64,000 nt of DNA from Anaerotruncus rubiinfantis (GTDB taxonomy: Bacteria; Bacillota; Clostridia; Oscillospirales; Ruminococcaceae). Position numbers and translations under genes: made by a program. The notes below the pieces were generated by a model. The model was not told the DNA's origin and ran no database searches. It saw nothing but the letters and a program-made list of their open reading frames with translations. Location: contig NZ_FKLA01000009.1 in NCBI RefSeq assembly GCF_900078395.1, positions 2,302,084-2,366,083 on the forward strand, written 5' to 3'. This document shows positions 36,210-45,749 of the stretch, in pieces. The stretch's first letter is position 1. Each line of letters starts with the position of its first letter.

Positions 36210-37382
36210 TCAGTCGGATTTGCTTTTTGAAAAGAAATGGAATACCTTCGGTGACTTGATATCAATGGCCTTCACCGGACACATCTCATGGCAGCAAAAA
36301 CAACGGATGCAGTTGGAATAATCAATACTGGCCTTGCGCCCAGCAATCGCAATCGTCTTTGCCGGACAGCTTTCGGCGCATTTTCCGCATCCGATGCAGT
36401 CCTGCGTGCGGATTTTTGGCTTTGAGGCCAGATGCGGCTCGAGCCAGCGTACAGCCGGCCGCAAAAAGCCCGGCACATTGCCCGCAAAGTTAAGCGTCTT
36501 GCTCGCAGGCAGCGCAAAATCGGGCACCGCCAGCCGGTCGGCGGCATCCGCATCCCCCAATATCTCCACCGCCTGCCAATTTCCCGGACAAAGCCCCCGT
36601 TTAACCGCTTCCGCAAGCATCGGCACCTCTTTGGGCGTCAGCCCGATCAGATGCGCCATCACCAGATCGAGCGCGTAAAAGTTTTCCCCGCGCGCCGCGG
36701 CCGTGATCCCGACATGCCGCGGCATGCCGCCGGTCGGACCGTCGCCTTCCATTGCGTCTATCCCATCGACAATTGTGAGCCCCGGCCGGATGAGCAGCGA
36801 AAGGTCGATCAGCATCTGCACAAACCGCGCGCTGTCCGGAAAACGGTAATGCAGCTGGGGCTTGAGCAGCCCCGGGATGCAGCCGAAGAGATTTTTAATC
36901 CCACACGACAGGGTCGTCATGCAGTGGGTCTTGAGTTTACAGATATTGATCACGTAGTCCGCGTCAGCAATGGGATCAATGATATCGAAAGAACGGCAGA
37001 GCCGGCCTTCGGCGACATGCAGTTCCCGAGAACCGCACGCGGTGTTGCAGGTAATCTTGCACCGGCGGGCCACTTCGGCGTATCCGGTCAGCTCATAGGC
37101 CGCGGAAAGCACCTGCGGCGTATATAAGCCGCCTGGACTGTCCGCAATCACGATATCGGTGATCCCCATTCCCTGTAAATGGCGCACCACCGCCTCGATC
37201 ACCGCCGGATGAGTGGTGGCGGCGCGGTCCGGCTTGCAGCGCATAATGAGATTCGGTTTCACGACAACCTTCATTCCCGGACGAAGGTCGTCCGCTCCGA
37301 GTATGGAAAAATGGCGCGCGATTGCCTCGCGCACCGTCCGTTCGTTATAATCGTGGGTTTCAAGCAGGGAAATTGCAGCCAT
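36210..37382 (-). CDS. DUF362 protein with two 4Fe-4S clusters
   Basis: A 390-residue protein. Residues 1 to about 290 are the DUF362 domain (VVVKPNLIM, VIADSPGG, LKTHCMTTLSCGIKNLFG). Residues about 325-380 are a bacterial-type ferredoxin with CIGCGKCAESCP and CIRCFCCHEMCP, each holding three Cys plus a fourth before Pro, so two [4Fe-4S] clusters. Electron transfer to an unknown partner is likely. AAGGAG lies six bases before the ATG. Common in anaerobic Clostridia. Confidence 0.93.
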   Translation of the reverse strand: MAAISLLETHDYNERTVREAIARHFSILGADDLRPGMKVVVKPNLIMRCKPDRAATTHPAVIEAVVRHLQGMGITDIVIADSPGGLYTPQVLSAAYELTGYAEVARRCKITCNTACGSRELHVAEGRLCRSFDIIDPIADADYVINICKLKTHCMTTLSCGIKNLFGCIPGLLKPQLHYRFPDSARFVQMLIDLSLLIRPGLTIVDGIDAMEGDGPTGGMPRHVGITAAARGENFYALDLVMAHLIGLTPKEVPMLAEAVKRGLCPGNWQAVEILGDADAADRLAVPDFALPASKTLNFAGNVPGFLRPAVRWLEPHLASKPKIRTQDCIGCGKCAESCPAKTIAIAGRKASIDYSNCIRCFCCHEMCPVKAIDIKSPKVFHFFSKSKSD

Positions 37383-37418
37383 ATAGAACTCCTTCGGCGG
37401 TAAATTTCATTTGTCGGA

Positions 37419-38174
37419 TCAGATGGTGGTGGTCGGCGAGGCATCCGCATGCGCGACAGCGACCGGCACATCCGGCAGCGCCCTTTTGCAGAGTTCAGCC
37501 AGATATTCCACCACGAACCGTTCGGTGCCGTAATGCCCGGCATCGATCACCGTGATCCCCATGCGCACCGCATCGAGCATCACATCGTGTTTCACGTCGC
37601 CGGTGACAAGCGCCTGACAGCCGTTCGCGGCCGCCTCTGCCAGGAAACTGCCGCCGCTGCCGCCGCAGACCGCCACCCTTTCGACGGCGCGTCCGCCGTC
37701 GCAGTAGCGCACTGCCTGGTCGTCCAGCAGCCGCTTGACATAATAGGCGAACTCCGGCGGCGTCATGCCGCGCGCAAGCGTCCCTGCCCACAGCATCCCG
37801 TCCTCACCCACAACCGCGACATTCTGCAGTCCCAGCCGCGCGCAGAGGATATCATTCACGCCGCCCGGAGCCTTGTCGAGATTGGTGTGCGCGCTGATCA
37901 CCGAAATCCCCGCGCGCACCAGCTTATAAACCGGCATGTCGGCCGTGACTTTTTTGATGGGGTGGAAAATGACCGGATGATGGGTCACGATCAGGTTCGC
38001 GCCGCGGCCGGCCGCTTCCGCAATCACCGCATCGGTCGCGTCGAGCGCGACCACCGTGCCGCGCACCATTTCCTCCGGATCGCCGACCAGCAAACCCGGG
38101 TTGTCAAAGTCCATGGCGGTAGAAAAATCCGCCGCTTCATTGATGACGTCATATACATGTTTCACCGTTGCCAT
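37419..38174 (-). CDS. Nif3-like dinuclear metal centre protein
   Basis: A 251-residue member of the Nif3/YqfO/DUF34 family, which binds two metal ions per subunit in a ring-shaped hexamer. Typical motifs are VDATDAVIAEA-type strands, NLIVTHHPVIFHP, SAHTNLDKAPGGVND and the late GDVKHDVMLDA, INDAGHYGTER-like region. Members have been linked to metal trafficking or GTP cyclohydrolase-like activity, but the role is not settled. The ATG at 38174 lies directly after the trmK stop, a conserved gene pair in Bacillota. Confidence 0.93.
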   Translation of the reverse strand: MATVKHVYDVINEAADFSTAMDFDNPGLLVGDPEEMVRGTVVALDATDAVIAEAAGRGANLIVTHHPVIFHPIKKVTADMPVYKLVRAGISVISAHTNLDKAPGGVNDILCARLGLQNVAVVGEDGMLWAGTLARGMTPPEFAYYVKRLLDDQAVRYCDGGRAVERVAVCGGSGGSFLAEAAANGCQALVTGDVKHDVMLDAVRMGITVIDAGHYGTERFVVEYLAELCKRALPDVPVAVAHADASPTTTI

Positions 38175-38175
38175 A

Positions 38176-38862
38176 TCAGTTCCCGCCTTCCAATTTTTCC
38201 AGCAGCGCGGCATACCGCGCAAGCTCTTCGCTGTCCAGGGAGGATCGTTTCAGGCCTTCCACTTTTTCCCGCACCTGCCGGGCCACTTTCGCAACATACT
38301 GCCGCGCGGCCGGATCCGGGCTGGCGAGCAGTTCTCCCACCCAGGCGGACGCGTCGTCAAGCTCCCGCGTCTGTCCAGTGTAAGCCGCCTGCATCACGAT
38401 ATAGGGAAAATATCTCGACACCACAGCCTTTTCCCGCAGAATTGCAAAACCGTTTGCGTACAGCGCGCGTCGCAGCCGTTCGTGCTTGGTCATCGGCTGC
38501 AGGAGAAACCGCAGGCCGGCGTCGCGGGTCCAGTCAGGGCGGCTTAGGATCTCCCAGATAAGGTCGCCCCCCATCCCCGCGATCACGATATCGTCCACCT
38601 GGCCCGGCCGGATGTCCGCCAAGCCATCGCATAAAAGGAGTTTTGCCCGATGCCGCACCCTGTATGCGGACAAAGTGAAAGCCGCCTTTTCGAGCGGCTT
38701 TTGGTTGATGTCACACGCGAACCCAAACGGCGCCTTTCCGCTGGCAAGCAGCCAGGCAATCAGGTAGCCATGGTCGGTACCAATGTCGGCGCAGCGCGCG
38801 CCATCCCGCACCATGGAAGCGATGGCGGCGAGCCGCGCGTCAAGTCTTGGCAGCTTTTCCAT
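38176..38862 (-). CDS. trmK: tRNA (adenine22-N1)-methyltransferase
   Basis: A 228-residue SAM-dependent methyltransferase that makes m1A22 in tRNA. The N-terminal Rossmann domain has the AdoMet loop CADIGTDHGYLIAWLL and the catalytic-type IAGMGGDLI stretch; the C-terminal half is a helical coiled-coil region, as in B. subtilis TrmK. It lies one base away from the Nif3-like gene and overlaps the upstream DUF1858 gene by one base. The trmK-nif3 pairing supports the assignment. Confidence 0.94.
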   Translation of the reverse strand: MEKLPRLDARLAAIASMVRDGARCADIGTDHGYLIAWLLASGKAPFGFACDINQKPLEKAAFTLSAYRVRHRAKLLLCDGLADIRPGQVDDIVIAGMGGDLIWEILSRPDWTRDAGLRFLLQPMTKHERLRRALYANGFAILREKAVVSRYFPYIVMQAAYTGQTRELDDASAWVGELLASPDPAARQYVAKVARQVREKVEGLKRSSLDSEELARYAALLEKLEGGN

Positions 38863-39074
38863 CAGGCCATAACGTTCTTCGCGCCCTCATGGGCGTTGAG
38901 TTTTCTGAGCAGGTCGTCACAGTCCACATCGTGCACCTGGCAGGCCTCTTCGATGGTTTCTCCGCGGGATGACGGACAGCCCAGGCAGTGCATACCCATT
39001 TCAATGAAGTATTTGGCGAGGGAAACGTCGTGGTCGAGCGCTTCGCCGATGAGGGTATCCTTTGTATAGGTCAT
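38862..39074 (-). CDS. DUF1858 redox disulfide-type small protein
   Basis: A 70-residue protein of the DUF1858/TIGR03980 type (hybrid-cluster-associated disulfide domain). The pattern GEALDHDVSLAKYFIEMGM followed by HCLGCPSS carries the CxxC pair. GGAGG precedes the ATG at 39074. It overlaps trmK by one base and heads this operon. Likely a redox or metal-binding adapter; the partner is unknown. Confidence 0.9.
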   Translation of the reverse strand: MTYTKDTLIGEALDHDVSLAKYFIEMGMHCLGCPSSRGETIEEACQVHDVDCDDLLRKLNAHEGAKNVMA

Positions 39075-39185
39075 TTTGAAAGCCTCCAATTTTAAAGTCT
39101 TTGATTGGAAAAATTATAGCACGTTTCCCGTATCCAGGCAATACCGGGAGCACACATGCGGAAAGTTTCCGCCCGTTAAGGCATG

Positions 39186-39214
39186 AAAAAGGCCGCCGTA
39201 TCAAAACGGCGGCC
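39186..39214 (-). terminator. Terminator of the zinc-ribbon gene
   Basis: Arms GGCCGCCGT and ACGGCGGCC with an ATCAAA loop and TTTTT on the minus-strand 3' side. Confidence 0.88.
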
Positions 39215-39231
39215 TGAAAGCATTCAGTGGA

Positions 39232-39510
39232 TTACTGCTGCTCTTTCATCTTGGCAAAGCAGTCGGAGCAGTAGACCGGACGGTCCTCACGCGGCTGGAA
39301 CGGAACTTTCGCTTCGCATCCGCAGGAAGCACAGGTCGCGGTGAACATCTCTCTCTGGGGTCTGGTGCTGTTTTTACGGGCGTCACGGCAAGCTTTGCAG
39401 CGCTGGGGCTCGTTGACGAAGCCTCTCTCTGCGTAGAATTCCTGTTCACCAGCGGTGAAAACAAACTCGGATCCGCACTCTTTGCATGTCAGTGTTTTGT
39501 CAGTGTACAT
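39232..39510 (-). CDS. Zinc-ribbon protein (zf-trcl type)
   Basis: A 92-residue protein with two Cys4 knuckle sets: CKECGSEF with CKAC, and CASCGCEA with YCSDCF. The first matches the probable-zinc-ribbon family (zf-trcl), the second a CxxC-x-CxxC ribbon often found with it. Small highly expressed proteins of this sort are frequent in Clostridia; cold-shock or ribosome association has been guessed, not shown. It has its own terminator. Confidence 0.9.
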   Translation of the reverse strand: MYTDKTLTCKECGSEFVFTAGEQEFYAERGFVNEPQRCKACRDARKNSTRPQREMFTATCASCGCEAKVPFQPREDRPVYCSDCFAKMKEQQ

Positions 39511-39652
39511 TTTGGTTACCTCGCTTAAAATTTGGATTTACCCGCTGGAACTGCGTGGACCGAGATTGAAATCAAGCTCTGCCAATGGCGCCAAAGGGTA
39601 TTTTTTATGCAATCCCTCTCGGGACTGTCACAGGATAGGGTTTGCGAAAGGC

Positions 39653-40261
39653 TCACTCGCAGGTGAACACATTCCGCAGCTTTCGCCGCACTCTTTGCAA
39701 GGCATTGTCAACAGCTTTCGTGGATGAGCCGAGTTGTTTTGACATCTCGTCATAGGAGTAGGAGCTGAGGTACAATTGTAAAACTTGCCGTTCGAAGATA
39801 GACAAAAGGTTTTCGATTCGCCGGTTGCGGGCATCGGTTTCCTCATTGCGGATCACCAACAGTTCCGGGTCGTCTCCGGCAGCCACAACACCAAGCTGCT
39901 CAGGGGCGTCGGACCCGCTCAGGGAAACATATCCGCGCATGGGGGCGTTTTTATCCCGCATATGGGCTTTTACCGCGCTGAGCATCTTGTTGTTCACGCA
40001 CACGGTAGCAAAGGTCTTAAAGCTGCCGGGCAGGTCGTCGCGGTAGTTACGCACCGCTTTCAGAAGGGCGATCATCCCTTCCTGATACAGATCATCTGCA
40101 TCCAGTTCATTGCGCAGGTAACTTCTGGCGCGCAACTGTACAAGCGGGGCGAAGCGCTGGATCAGCGCTGTCAATGCATCGTTGTCGCCGTCTTTGGCAA
40201 GCCTGGCCAGCTCTTCATCACGCATGCCTCTCAAAAGTGCAGATTGTGAAGTCCTGTCCAT
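39653..40261 (-). CDS. Sigma-70 family factor of the SigH/Spo0H type
   Basis: A 202-residue sigma factor. Region 2 has DLYQEGMIALLKAVRNY and SFKTFATVCVNNKMLSAVK, region 4 has SYDEMSKQLGSSTKAVDNALQRVRRKLR, closely resembling B. subtilis SigH, which drives early sporulation and competence genes. It might be SigH itself or a paralogue; I leave the symbol blank. GGGAGAG precedes the ATG. It is a single-gene unit with a 165-base upstream region; no anti-sigma factor is adjacent. Confidence 0.88.
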   Translation of the reverse strand: MDRTSQSALLRGMRDEELARLAKDGDNDALTALIQRFAPLVQLRARSYLRNELDADDLYQEGMIALLKAVRNYRDDLPGSFKTFATVCVNNKMLSAVKAHMRDKNAPMRGYVSLSGSDAPEQLGVVAAGDDPELLVIRNEETDARNRRIENLLSIFERQVLQLYLSSYSYDEMSKQLGSSTKAVDNALQRVRRKLRNVFTCE

Positions 40262-40426
40262 TTAAGCTCTCCCAAATTCCAACGTGTCAGCACGTCGTCT
40301 AAGCTGATGCAAGCTTTATTATAGCGTCAACTTTTCCTTTTGTCAAGCTTTTTGAAAAACTGCAATCTTTTCGGCATGGTTTTGTGAAATTTTCCAAAAT
40401 CCGATTTTATTTTCCATCCATACAGC

Positions 40427-41779
40427 CTAAACCGTGACATCCCGCAGCCAGCGGAACCTGCAAATCCGTACCGAGGAAACGACCGTTTTGAGGATCTCGT
40501 CGCACTTGAGCACCAGGAACACCGCGGGTGCGGGCCAGCCGAGCCAAAGCCCGGTGAAGAATCCAAGCGGTACCGCGACGCCCCACAGGAAGATCACCTC
40601 GCAGACCAGCACGAACTTTGCGTCGCCGCCCGCGCGCAGAACCCCCACCATTCCGACCATTGCGATCGCCTGGAAAAAGACGATCAGCGCGCCGACCCGA
40701 TTGATGGCCAGCGCAATCGCAATGGTTTCGGCTGACAGCTCATACATCGAGACAAAAACCGGAGAAAGCAGCAGCGTGACCACAGCCGAAAAGATTCCCA
40801 GCAGGATTGACAGCGCGAACAGGGTGATCGAACGCTGCTTGGCACGCTCGATGTCACCCGAACCGATCGTGTTGCCCACGATGGTGAGCGCCGCGTTGCC
40901 CACGCCGAATATGATCACCGAAACCAATTGGTTCAAAACCGAATAGATGCTGTTCGCCGCGACGAAATTCGTACCCATCCGTCCGATGACCACGGCGACC
41001 ATCGACACGCCAAGTCCCCACATCAGCTCGTTGCCGATAACCGGAATGGAAATGGAGACATATTTTCCATAAAGCGGCCGGTTGTTCGGCAGAAGGTCCC
41101 GCAGCGAAAAACGGATCTTCTTTTCCTTCCACAGGATATAACCGACCGCGATCAAAAATTCGCTCACACGCGCGACGCAGGTCGCGATCGCGCCGCCGCG
41201 GATTTCCAGCCGCGGCGCGCCGAAGTTGCCGAAGATCAGCATGTAGTTCAGGGTGGTGTTGACGACGAGCGAAGTCAGATAGACCACCACCGAAATGTTG
41301 ACCGTACCGATCGACCGCAGCATCATGATCGACATATTCGCAAGCGCATACAGTGGGTACGACCAGCCGATGATCCGCAGATACTGTGCGCCATATTCGA
41401 TGACCGCGGTTTCGGTCGTGAAGATTGACATAAACTGGGTCGGGAAAATGAGCGCGATCAGGCTGAAAATAATCGCAGAAACAAAGCCGACCTTAAAGGT
41501 CATCGCTTCGATCCGCCTGATGGTCTCAACATCCTTTTTCCCCCAGAACTGCGCAATCAGGACATTCGCGCCGCCCGATACCCCAAAACAGACGATCATC
41601 AGCATAAACCAGAGCTGGTTTGCGATCGAGGTCGCGGACAGCTGCGTCTCGCCAAGCTGCCCGATCATCAGGGTGTCCATCATCGATACTGCGACGGTGA
41701 TGAGATTCTGCAATGCAATCGGCACTGCGATTGTAACAAGGGTCCGATAGAACGCCTTGTCGCTGACAAAGAGTTTCAT
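40427..41779 (-). CDS. MATE-family efflux transporter
   Basis: A 450-residue membrane protein with twelve predicted helices in two related halves (IAVPIALQNLITVAVSMMDT in the first, SIPVIGNELMWGLGVSM in the second), the MATE layout. Such pumps export cationic drugs or metabolites in exchange for Na+ or H+. GGGAGGAAAC lies directly before the ATG. It is the downstream neighbour of the cyclophilin gene, separated by a terminator. The substrate cannot be told from sequence. Confidence 0.92.
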   Translation of the reverse strand: MKLFVSDKAFYRTLVTIAVPIALQNLITVAVSMMDTLMIGQLGETQLSATSIANQLWFMLMIVCFGVSGGANVLIAQFWGKKDVETIRRIEAMTFKVGFVSAIIFSLIALIFPTQFMSIFTTETAVIEYGAQYLRIIGWSYPLYALANMSIMMLRSIGTVNISVVVYLTSLVVNTTLNYMLIFGNFGAPRLEIRGGAIATCVARVSEFLIAVGYILWKEKKIRFSLRDLLPNNRPLYGKYVSISIPVIGNELMWGLGVSMVAVVIGRMGTNFVAANSIYSVLNQLVSVIIFGVGNAALTIVGNTIGSGDIERAKQRSITLFALSILLGIFSAVVTLLLSPVFVSMYELSAETIAIALAINRVGALIVFFQAIAMVGMVGVLRAGGDAKFVLVCEVIFLWGVAVPLGFFTGLWLGWPAPAVFLVLKCDEILKTVVSSVRICRFRWLRDVTV

Positions 41780-41807
41780 GTTTCCTCCCATATCCCTTCA
41801 AACAGAA

Positions 41808-41832
41808 AACGGGCGGGCTCCCGGCCCGCCAC
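41808..41832 (-). terminator. Terminator of the cyclophilin gene
   Basis: Arms GGCGGGC and GCCCGCC with a five-base loop, then CGTTTTCTGTTT on the minus strand, just past the stop codon. Confidence 0.82.
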
Positions 41833-41847
41833 AGGGTGTTTTCCATC

Positions 41848-42855
41848 TTATCCTTCGGTTGCGTATTCGGCCGCGATCCTGTCGACCACGTCCATCCCCT
41901 CAATCACGTAGCCAAACACAGTGTGTTTGTAATCGAGGTGCGGCGTGCCGCCGAGTTCCTCATAACGCGCCAGCACCGGCTCCATCTGCGCCGCGAAGCT
42001 CTCCGGGATACCCTGGTTGGCCTCTTCGGTCAGTTTTGCGTTGAGTTCGTTCACCATCGCCTGGACTTCCTCTTCGCTCTTTCCGGCCGCCTGCGCCTTT
42101 CCGACTTCCTCCTGGTAAAACGCCACCTTGCCTTCAAACAGGTTCTGGTACATCATGGCAATATACTTCTGCCGCTCCTCCTCTGAAATCGCTGCGGGAT
42201 TGCGCTGCACGATGAAAAACTGGCTGCCGTTTGTATTCGAACCCCGGTTCGCCATCGAAAGCGAGCCGCGGAAATTGTGTGCGATATAGGAGAATTCGTC
42301 CGTGAAGTCGTCGCCCCAGATGCTTTCCCCCGCTGTTCCGGTGCCGGTTGGGTCGCCGCCCTGGATCATAAATTCATTGATCACCCGGTGGAAAGTGAGC
42401 CCGTCGTAATAGCCGTTCTTTGCGTGGGTCATGAAGTTCTCAACCGCTTTCGGGGCCTGCTCCGGGAACAGCCGGATCTTGATCACTCCCTCGTTCGTTT
42501 CGATCGTCGCGACCGGCAGCCCCTCGTATTTTCCGGTACCCGCATAGAGCGCTTCCATCTCCTCCATAAGCTGTTCCGGCGTCAGATCCGCACCTGCTAC
42601 CGCGAGCTCCGGAAGTGTGTCATCAGCCGCCTGGGAAGCGTTTTCGGAGGCTGTCTGCGGGATTTCCCCTTCGACCGTCACCTTCAGAATGGTCGCCGCC
42701 TGTTTTTCCGGTTCTGACGAAACCTGTGAAGATGCGCCCTGCGATGAAACCGCTGAAGAGGACGGCACCGAAGAGGAGCCGCCCTGCTGCGTGCCGCAGG
42801 CGGCAAAGGTCAGAATGGCCGAAGCGGCCAGCAGAACTGCAAGGATTCTTTTCAT
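41848..42855 (-). CDS. Cyclophilin-type peptidyl-prolyl isomerase lipoprotein
   Basis: A 335-residue exported lipoprotein: signal [17 protein letters not shown] with lipobox FAAC, a Ser/Gln-rich linker to about residue 60, a helical segment ([16 protein letters not shown]), then a cyclophilin domain from about 110 ([54 protein letters not shown]). A charged helical insert of about 65 residues (about 230-295) interrupts the domain before the last strands ([17 protein letters not shown]). It should help fold secreted proteins outside the membrane. The C-terminus after DVVDRI is short compared with other cyclophilins. Confidence 0.92.
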   Translation of the reverse strand: MKRILAVLLAASAILTFAACGTQQGGSSSVPSSSAVSSQGASSQVSSEPEKQAATILKVTVEGEIPQTASENASQAADDTLPELAVAGADLTPEQLMEEMEALYAGTGKYEGLPVATIETNEGVIKIRLFPEQAPKAVENFMTHAKNGYYDGLTFHRVINEFMIQGGDPTGTGTAGESIWGDDFTDEFSYIAHNFRGSLSMANRGSNTNGSQFFIVQRNPAAISEEERQKYIAMMYQNLFEGKVAFYQEEVGKAQAAGKSEEEVQAMVNELNAKLTEEANQGIPESFAAQMEPVLARYEELGGTPHLDYKHTVFGYVIEGMDVVDRIAAEYATEG

Positions 42856-43085
42856 AGTTGATAATTCCTTTCTTTACGGGAAAAGTGTCCGCCGGACAGC
42901 GGACAGCAAACATTTCCATTTATCAGAAGTTTTTCACAAAAAAGCCTTCTTATACTTTTACTATATAATGGCGGGATTGTCAAGTTTTCCATGGAAAGCA
43001 GAATTTCCAAAAGCCATTGCATCTGCCGCGGGAACTGTTAAAATAAAAGATGGAAGTCCCCATCGAAAGAAAGGAATCGAATGCG

Positions 43086-44480
43086 ATGGCACCTTCATCC
43101 GCGGCACAGCTTTCCCAAAAGGACGCACAGTTCCGGCAGTTTGCATTGGAGGGGAACCTCTGGAAGGTTCTCTGGAAGGTTTGTATCCCGCTTGCGACCT
43201 ATCACTGCATCACGCTTGTCTTTGCCCTGCTCGATTCGCTTATGGCCGCCCATATCGGCCCGGAAGCTATCTCCACCGTGGCCTGCTTCGCCCAGATCCT
43301 GTTTATGCTCTCCTCGATCGGGATCGGGCTTTCGGTGGGCGGCGGAATTCAGATTGCGGCCGCTTACGGCGCGGGCGACTACGAACGGGTCAAGCAGACC
43401 ATCAACACCCTGTTTGCCCTGTGTGCTGTCTTTGCTCTTCTGCTTGGCCTGCTGTTCCCGTTCGCGCGGCCGTTTTTGCGGCTGATCGGCACGCCGGAGG
43501 GATTGATCGAAGGCGGGCTTCTCTTCTTCCGGATCAGCCTCATCGGCAGGATTCTTGAAACCTTCAACAACGTCTACATCGCGGTCGAGCGTTCCCGCGG
43601 CAAGACCGCCCGCATTATGGCGCTCAACTTTTCGGTCATCGTCCTGAAACTTTCGCTCACAGCGTTCTTTGTCTACGGCTTACACGGCACCATCACCCAC
43701 ATTGCAATCGCGACCGCTGTTTCGCAGGCCTTTCTGTTTGCAGCGGGCTTCTTCTGCCTGCGCCGCCGGAATGACGTATTCGGCCTTTCCCTTTCACACA
43801 TCCGGATGGATGCGCGGACCCTGCGCCCGCTTTTTGGGCTCTCAATCCCGGTCATCCTGGAAAAGGCGTTTTTCTATTACGGGAAGGTCGTGGTCAACAC
43901 CATGAGCGCTTCCTACGGCGATCTGACCATCGGCGCGCTCGGAATCTCGAACAATCTCGGCGGTATTACGACTTCCCCGCAGGAGGGCTTCCAGGACGGA
44001 AGTACTTCAATCATCAGCCAGAACATTGGCGGCGGGCGGCTCGACCGTGCGATGGGCGCCTTCAAGCGGCTGCTCGTGATCGAAGTGGCAATCGGCCTCA
44101 TCGGCTGTGTTCTGACCCTTGCGCTGCTGCCAATGATCCTGCGAATATTCGCCGGGGAGGACCTTGTATTTGCCGGGCTTATCGGTTACATCTACCGCTG
44201 GGAGGCGTTCGCGCTTGCCCCGACCGGGATCTTTTCCGCAGTGATGGCCCTGCTCTATGGGTTTGGCTACACCCGGCTCGCCTTCCTTGTCAACTTTTCC
44301 CGGCTGTTTATCTTCCGCATCCCCGTGCTCTGGCTTTTACAGAATTTTACCGGACTCGGCTGGAAAAGCGTCGGCATCGTCATGTTTGCCAGCAATACCG
44401 GGATCGGGCTTTTCAGTCTCCTGATCCTCGCGCTGGTGCTCTGGCGGATGCGCACTCAGCCGCCGGGCCTGCTGTCCTGA
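43086..44480 (+). CDS. MATE-family transporter (second copy)
   Basis: A 464-residue MATE-type membrane protein with twelve helices (IPLATYHCITLVFALLDSLM in helix 1; SIPVILEKAFFYYGK in the second half). It is not a close copy of the gene at 40427 and belongs to a different branch, diverging toward MepA-like proteins. The ATG at 43086 follows AAAGGAATCG; an earlier in-frame start at 43050 has no ribosome site. It is divergent from the cyclophilin gene and ends in a terminator shared with the aldo/keto reductase. Substrate unknown. Confidence 0.9.
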   Translation: MAPSSAAQLSQKDAQFRQFALEGNLWKVLWKVCIPLATYHCITLVFALLDSLMAAHIGPEAISTVACFAQILFMLSSIGIGLSVGGGIQIAAAYGAGDYERVKQTINTLFALCAVFALLLGLLFPFARPFLRLIGTPEGLIEGGLLFFRISLIGRILETFNNVYIAVERSRGKTARIMALNFSVIVLKLSLTAFFVYGLHGTITHIAIATAVSQAFLFAAGFFCLRRRNDVFGLSLSHIRMDARTLRPLFGLSIPVILEKAFFYYGKVVVNTMSASYGDLTIGALGISNNLGGITTSPQEGFQDGSTSIISQNIGGGRLDRAMGAFKRLLVIEVAIGLIGCVLTLALLPMILRIFAGEDLVFAGLIGYIYRWEAFALAPTGIFSAVMALLYGFGYTRLAFLVNFSRLFIFRIPVLWLLQNFTGLGWKSVGIVMFASNTGIGLFSLLILALVLWRMRTQPPGLLS

Positions 44481-44487
44481 AAATGCT

Positions 44488-44530
44488 AAAACCGCCCATC
44501 CGTGCAAAATGGTACGGGTGGGCGGTTTTT
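44488..44530. terminator. Bidirectional terminator between MATE and aldo/keto reductase genes
   Basis: Arms AAAACCGCCCA and TGGGCGGTTTT with an inner stem CCGT/ACGG. T-rich on both sides; lies between convergent genes. Confidence 0.9.
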
Positions 44531-44540
44531 CGTTGTCCTG

Positions 44541-45689
44541 CTATCTGCCGAAAAGCGACGCGGCCTGCCTCATATTTTCGGTGACCTTTACGCCGAACGG
44601 GCAGCGGCCTTCGCACGCGCCGCATCCGGCGCATTCCCCGGCCGTGTGCGGCAGCAGCGCATAATGCTCCCGGACGGTCTCCGGCACCTGGCCCTGCGCT
44701 TTCGCCAGGTTTAAAAATTTCGTGACGGACGCCACATCGATGCCCACGGGACACGGCGCACAGTGCCCGCAGTACATACAGTGCCCCTGCCAGCTGATCT
44801 TCGGAAAAGACGCGAACGCGGCGGCATAATCCCGCTCGGCATCCGAAGCGGTCTCGTAGGAAACGCTTTGCAAAAGCTCTTCCACCGTGTGCGCGCCAGA
44901 CATGACGGCGGCCACAGCGGGCCGTGTCAGCGCGTAATGGATGCACTGGAGCGGTGTGAGCGCCCTGCCGGCGGGCGAAAGCCGCGCATTGAGCAGATCC
45001 CCGCCGCCAAATGCTTTCATGACCGTAATCCCCACCCCAAGACGGCTGCAGGCCTCATAGAGCGCCTCCCGTTCCGGGTCCATATTGACAAGCGCGCCTT
45101 CGTAATTCCTGCCGTCCCAGAGCGCGGCACAGTCCTCGCCCGCGGGCTGTAGATCATAGCATGGGTTTATACTGAACATCAGCACTTCGATGAGCCCGCT
45201 TTCCACCGCGGCGCGCGCGGAAAGCGGATTGTGGCTGCTCAGCCCGATGTGCCGGATCTTCCCCTGCGCTTTGAGTTCCTTGGCAAACCGCATGACAGGT
45301 CCGTCCGCGACCGCCTTCCAGTCCTCCAGGGAATCCACGTAATGGATCATGCCAATCTCGATATGATCGGTTTCAAGCCGTTCCAAAAGATCGGCAAACC
45401 CCGCTTTTACCTCTTCAATTTTCCGGGTGCGTTCATACTGCCCATTTTTCCAGACGGTGCACAGATGCGCCTGCAGGACGAATTTTTCCCGCCGCCCGCG
45501 CAGCGCCTTACCCAGCCGGGTACGCATATCCGGATTCGGCGTGTAAAGGTCGATGCAGTTGACTCCCGCCTGCTGCGCCGCGTCCAAAAGCGGCTCGACC
45601 AGCGCGCCGTCGTGATCCACAAACCCTTCGCACCCGATGCCGATTTCACCGACCATCAGCCCTGTTTTTCCCAATTCACGATAATTCAT
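44541..45689 (-). CDS. Aldo/keto reductase with C-terminal 4Fe-4S domain
   Basis: A 382-residue protein. The barrel domain (1 to about 270) has the family start YRELGKTGLMVGEIGIG and IRHIGLSSHNP; the catalytic Tyr lies in the DLYTPNPDM-type region. Residues about 300-370 have two ferredoxin-like clusters: CMYCGHCAPCPVGID and CAGCGACEGRCPFGV. Such fused proteins pass electrons between Fe-S clusters and a carbonyl or other substrate in anaerobes. AAAGGAATC precedes the ATG. It lies 60 bases downstream of the TetM-like fusion gene in the same direction, separated by a 20-base palindrome. Confidence 0.92.
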   Translation of the reverse strand: MNYRELGKTGLMVGEIGIGCEGFVDHDGALVEPLLDAAQQAGVNCIDLYTPNPDMRTRLGKALRGRREKFVLQAHLCTVWKNGQYERTRKIEEVKAGFADLLERLETDHIEIGMIHYVDSLEDWKAVADGPVMRFAKELKAQGKIRHIGLSSHNPLSARAAVESGLIEVLMFSINPCYDLQPAGEDCAALWDGRNYEGALVNMDPEREALYEACSRLGVGITVMKAFGGGDLLNARLSPAGRALTPLQCIHYALTRPAVAAVMSGAHTVEELLQSVSYETASDAERDYAAAFASFPKISWQGHCMYCGHCAPCPVGIDVASVTKFLNLAKAQGQVPETVREHYALLPHTAGECAGCGACEGRCPFGVKVTENMRQAASLFGR

Positions 45690-45729
45690 ATCCCGATTCC
45701 TTTCCCTGTTTCTTTCAGGTTATTGTAGC

Positions 45730-45749
45730 ACCTGAAGCCGGCTTCAGGT
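45730..45749. repeat. Perfect 20-bp palindrome between two genes
   Basis: ACCTGAAGCCGGCTTCAGGT reads the same on both strands and touches the stop codon of the TetM-like fusion gene. There is no T-tract, so it may be a weak terminator, an mRNA 3' stabiliser or an operator for the aldo/keto reductase. Confidence 0.8.
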
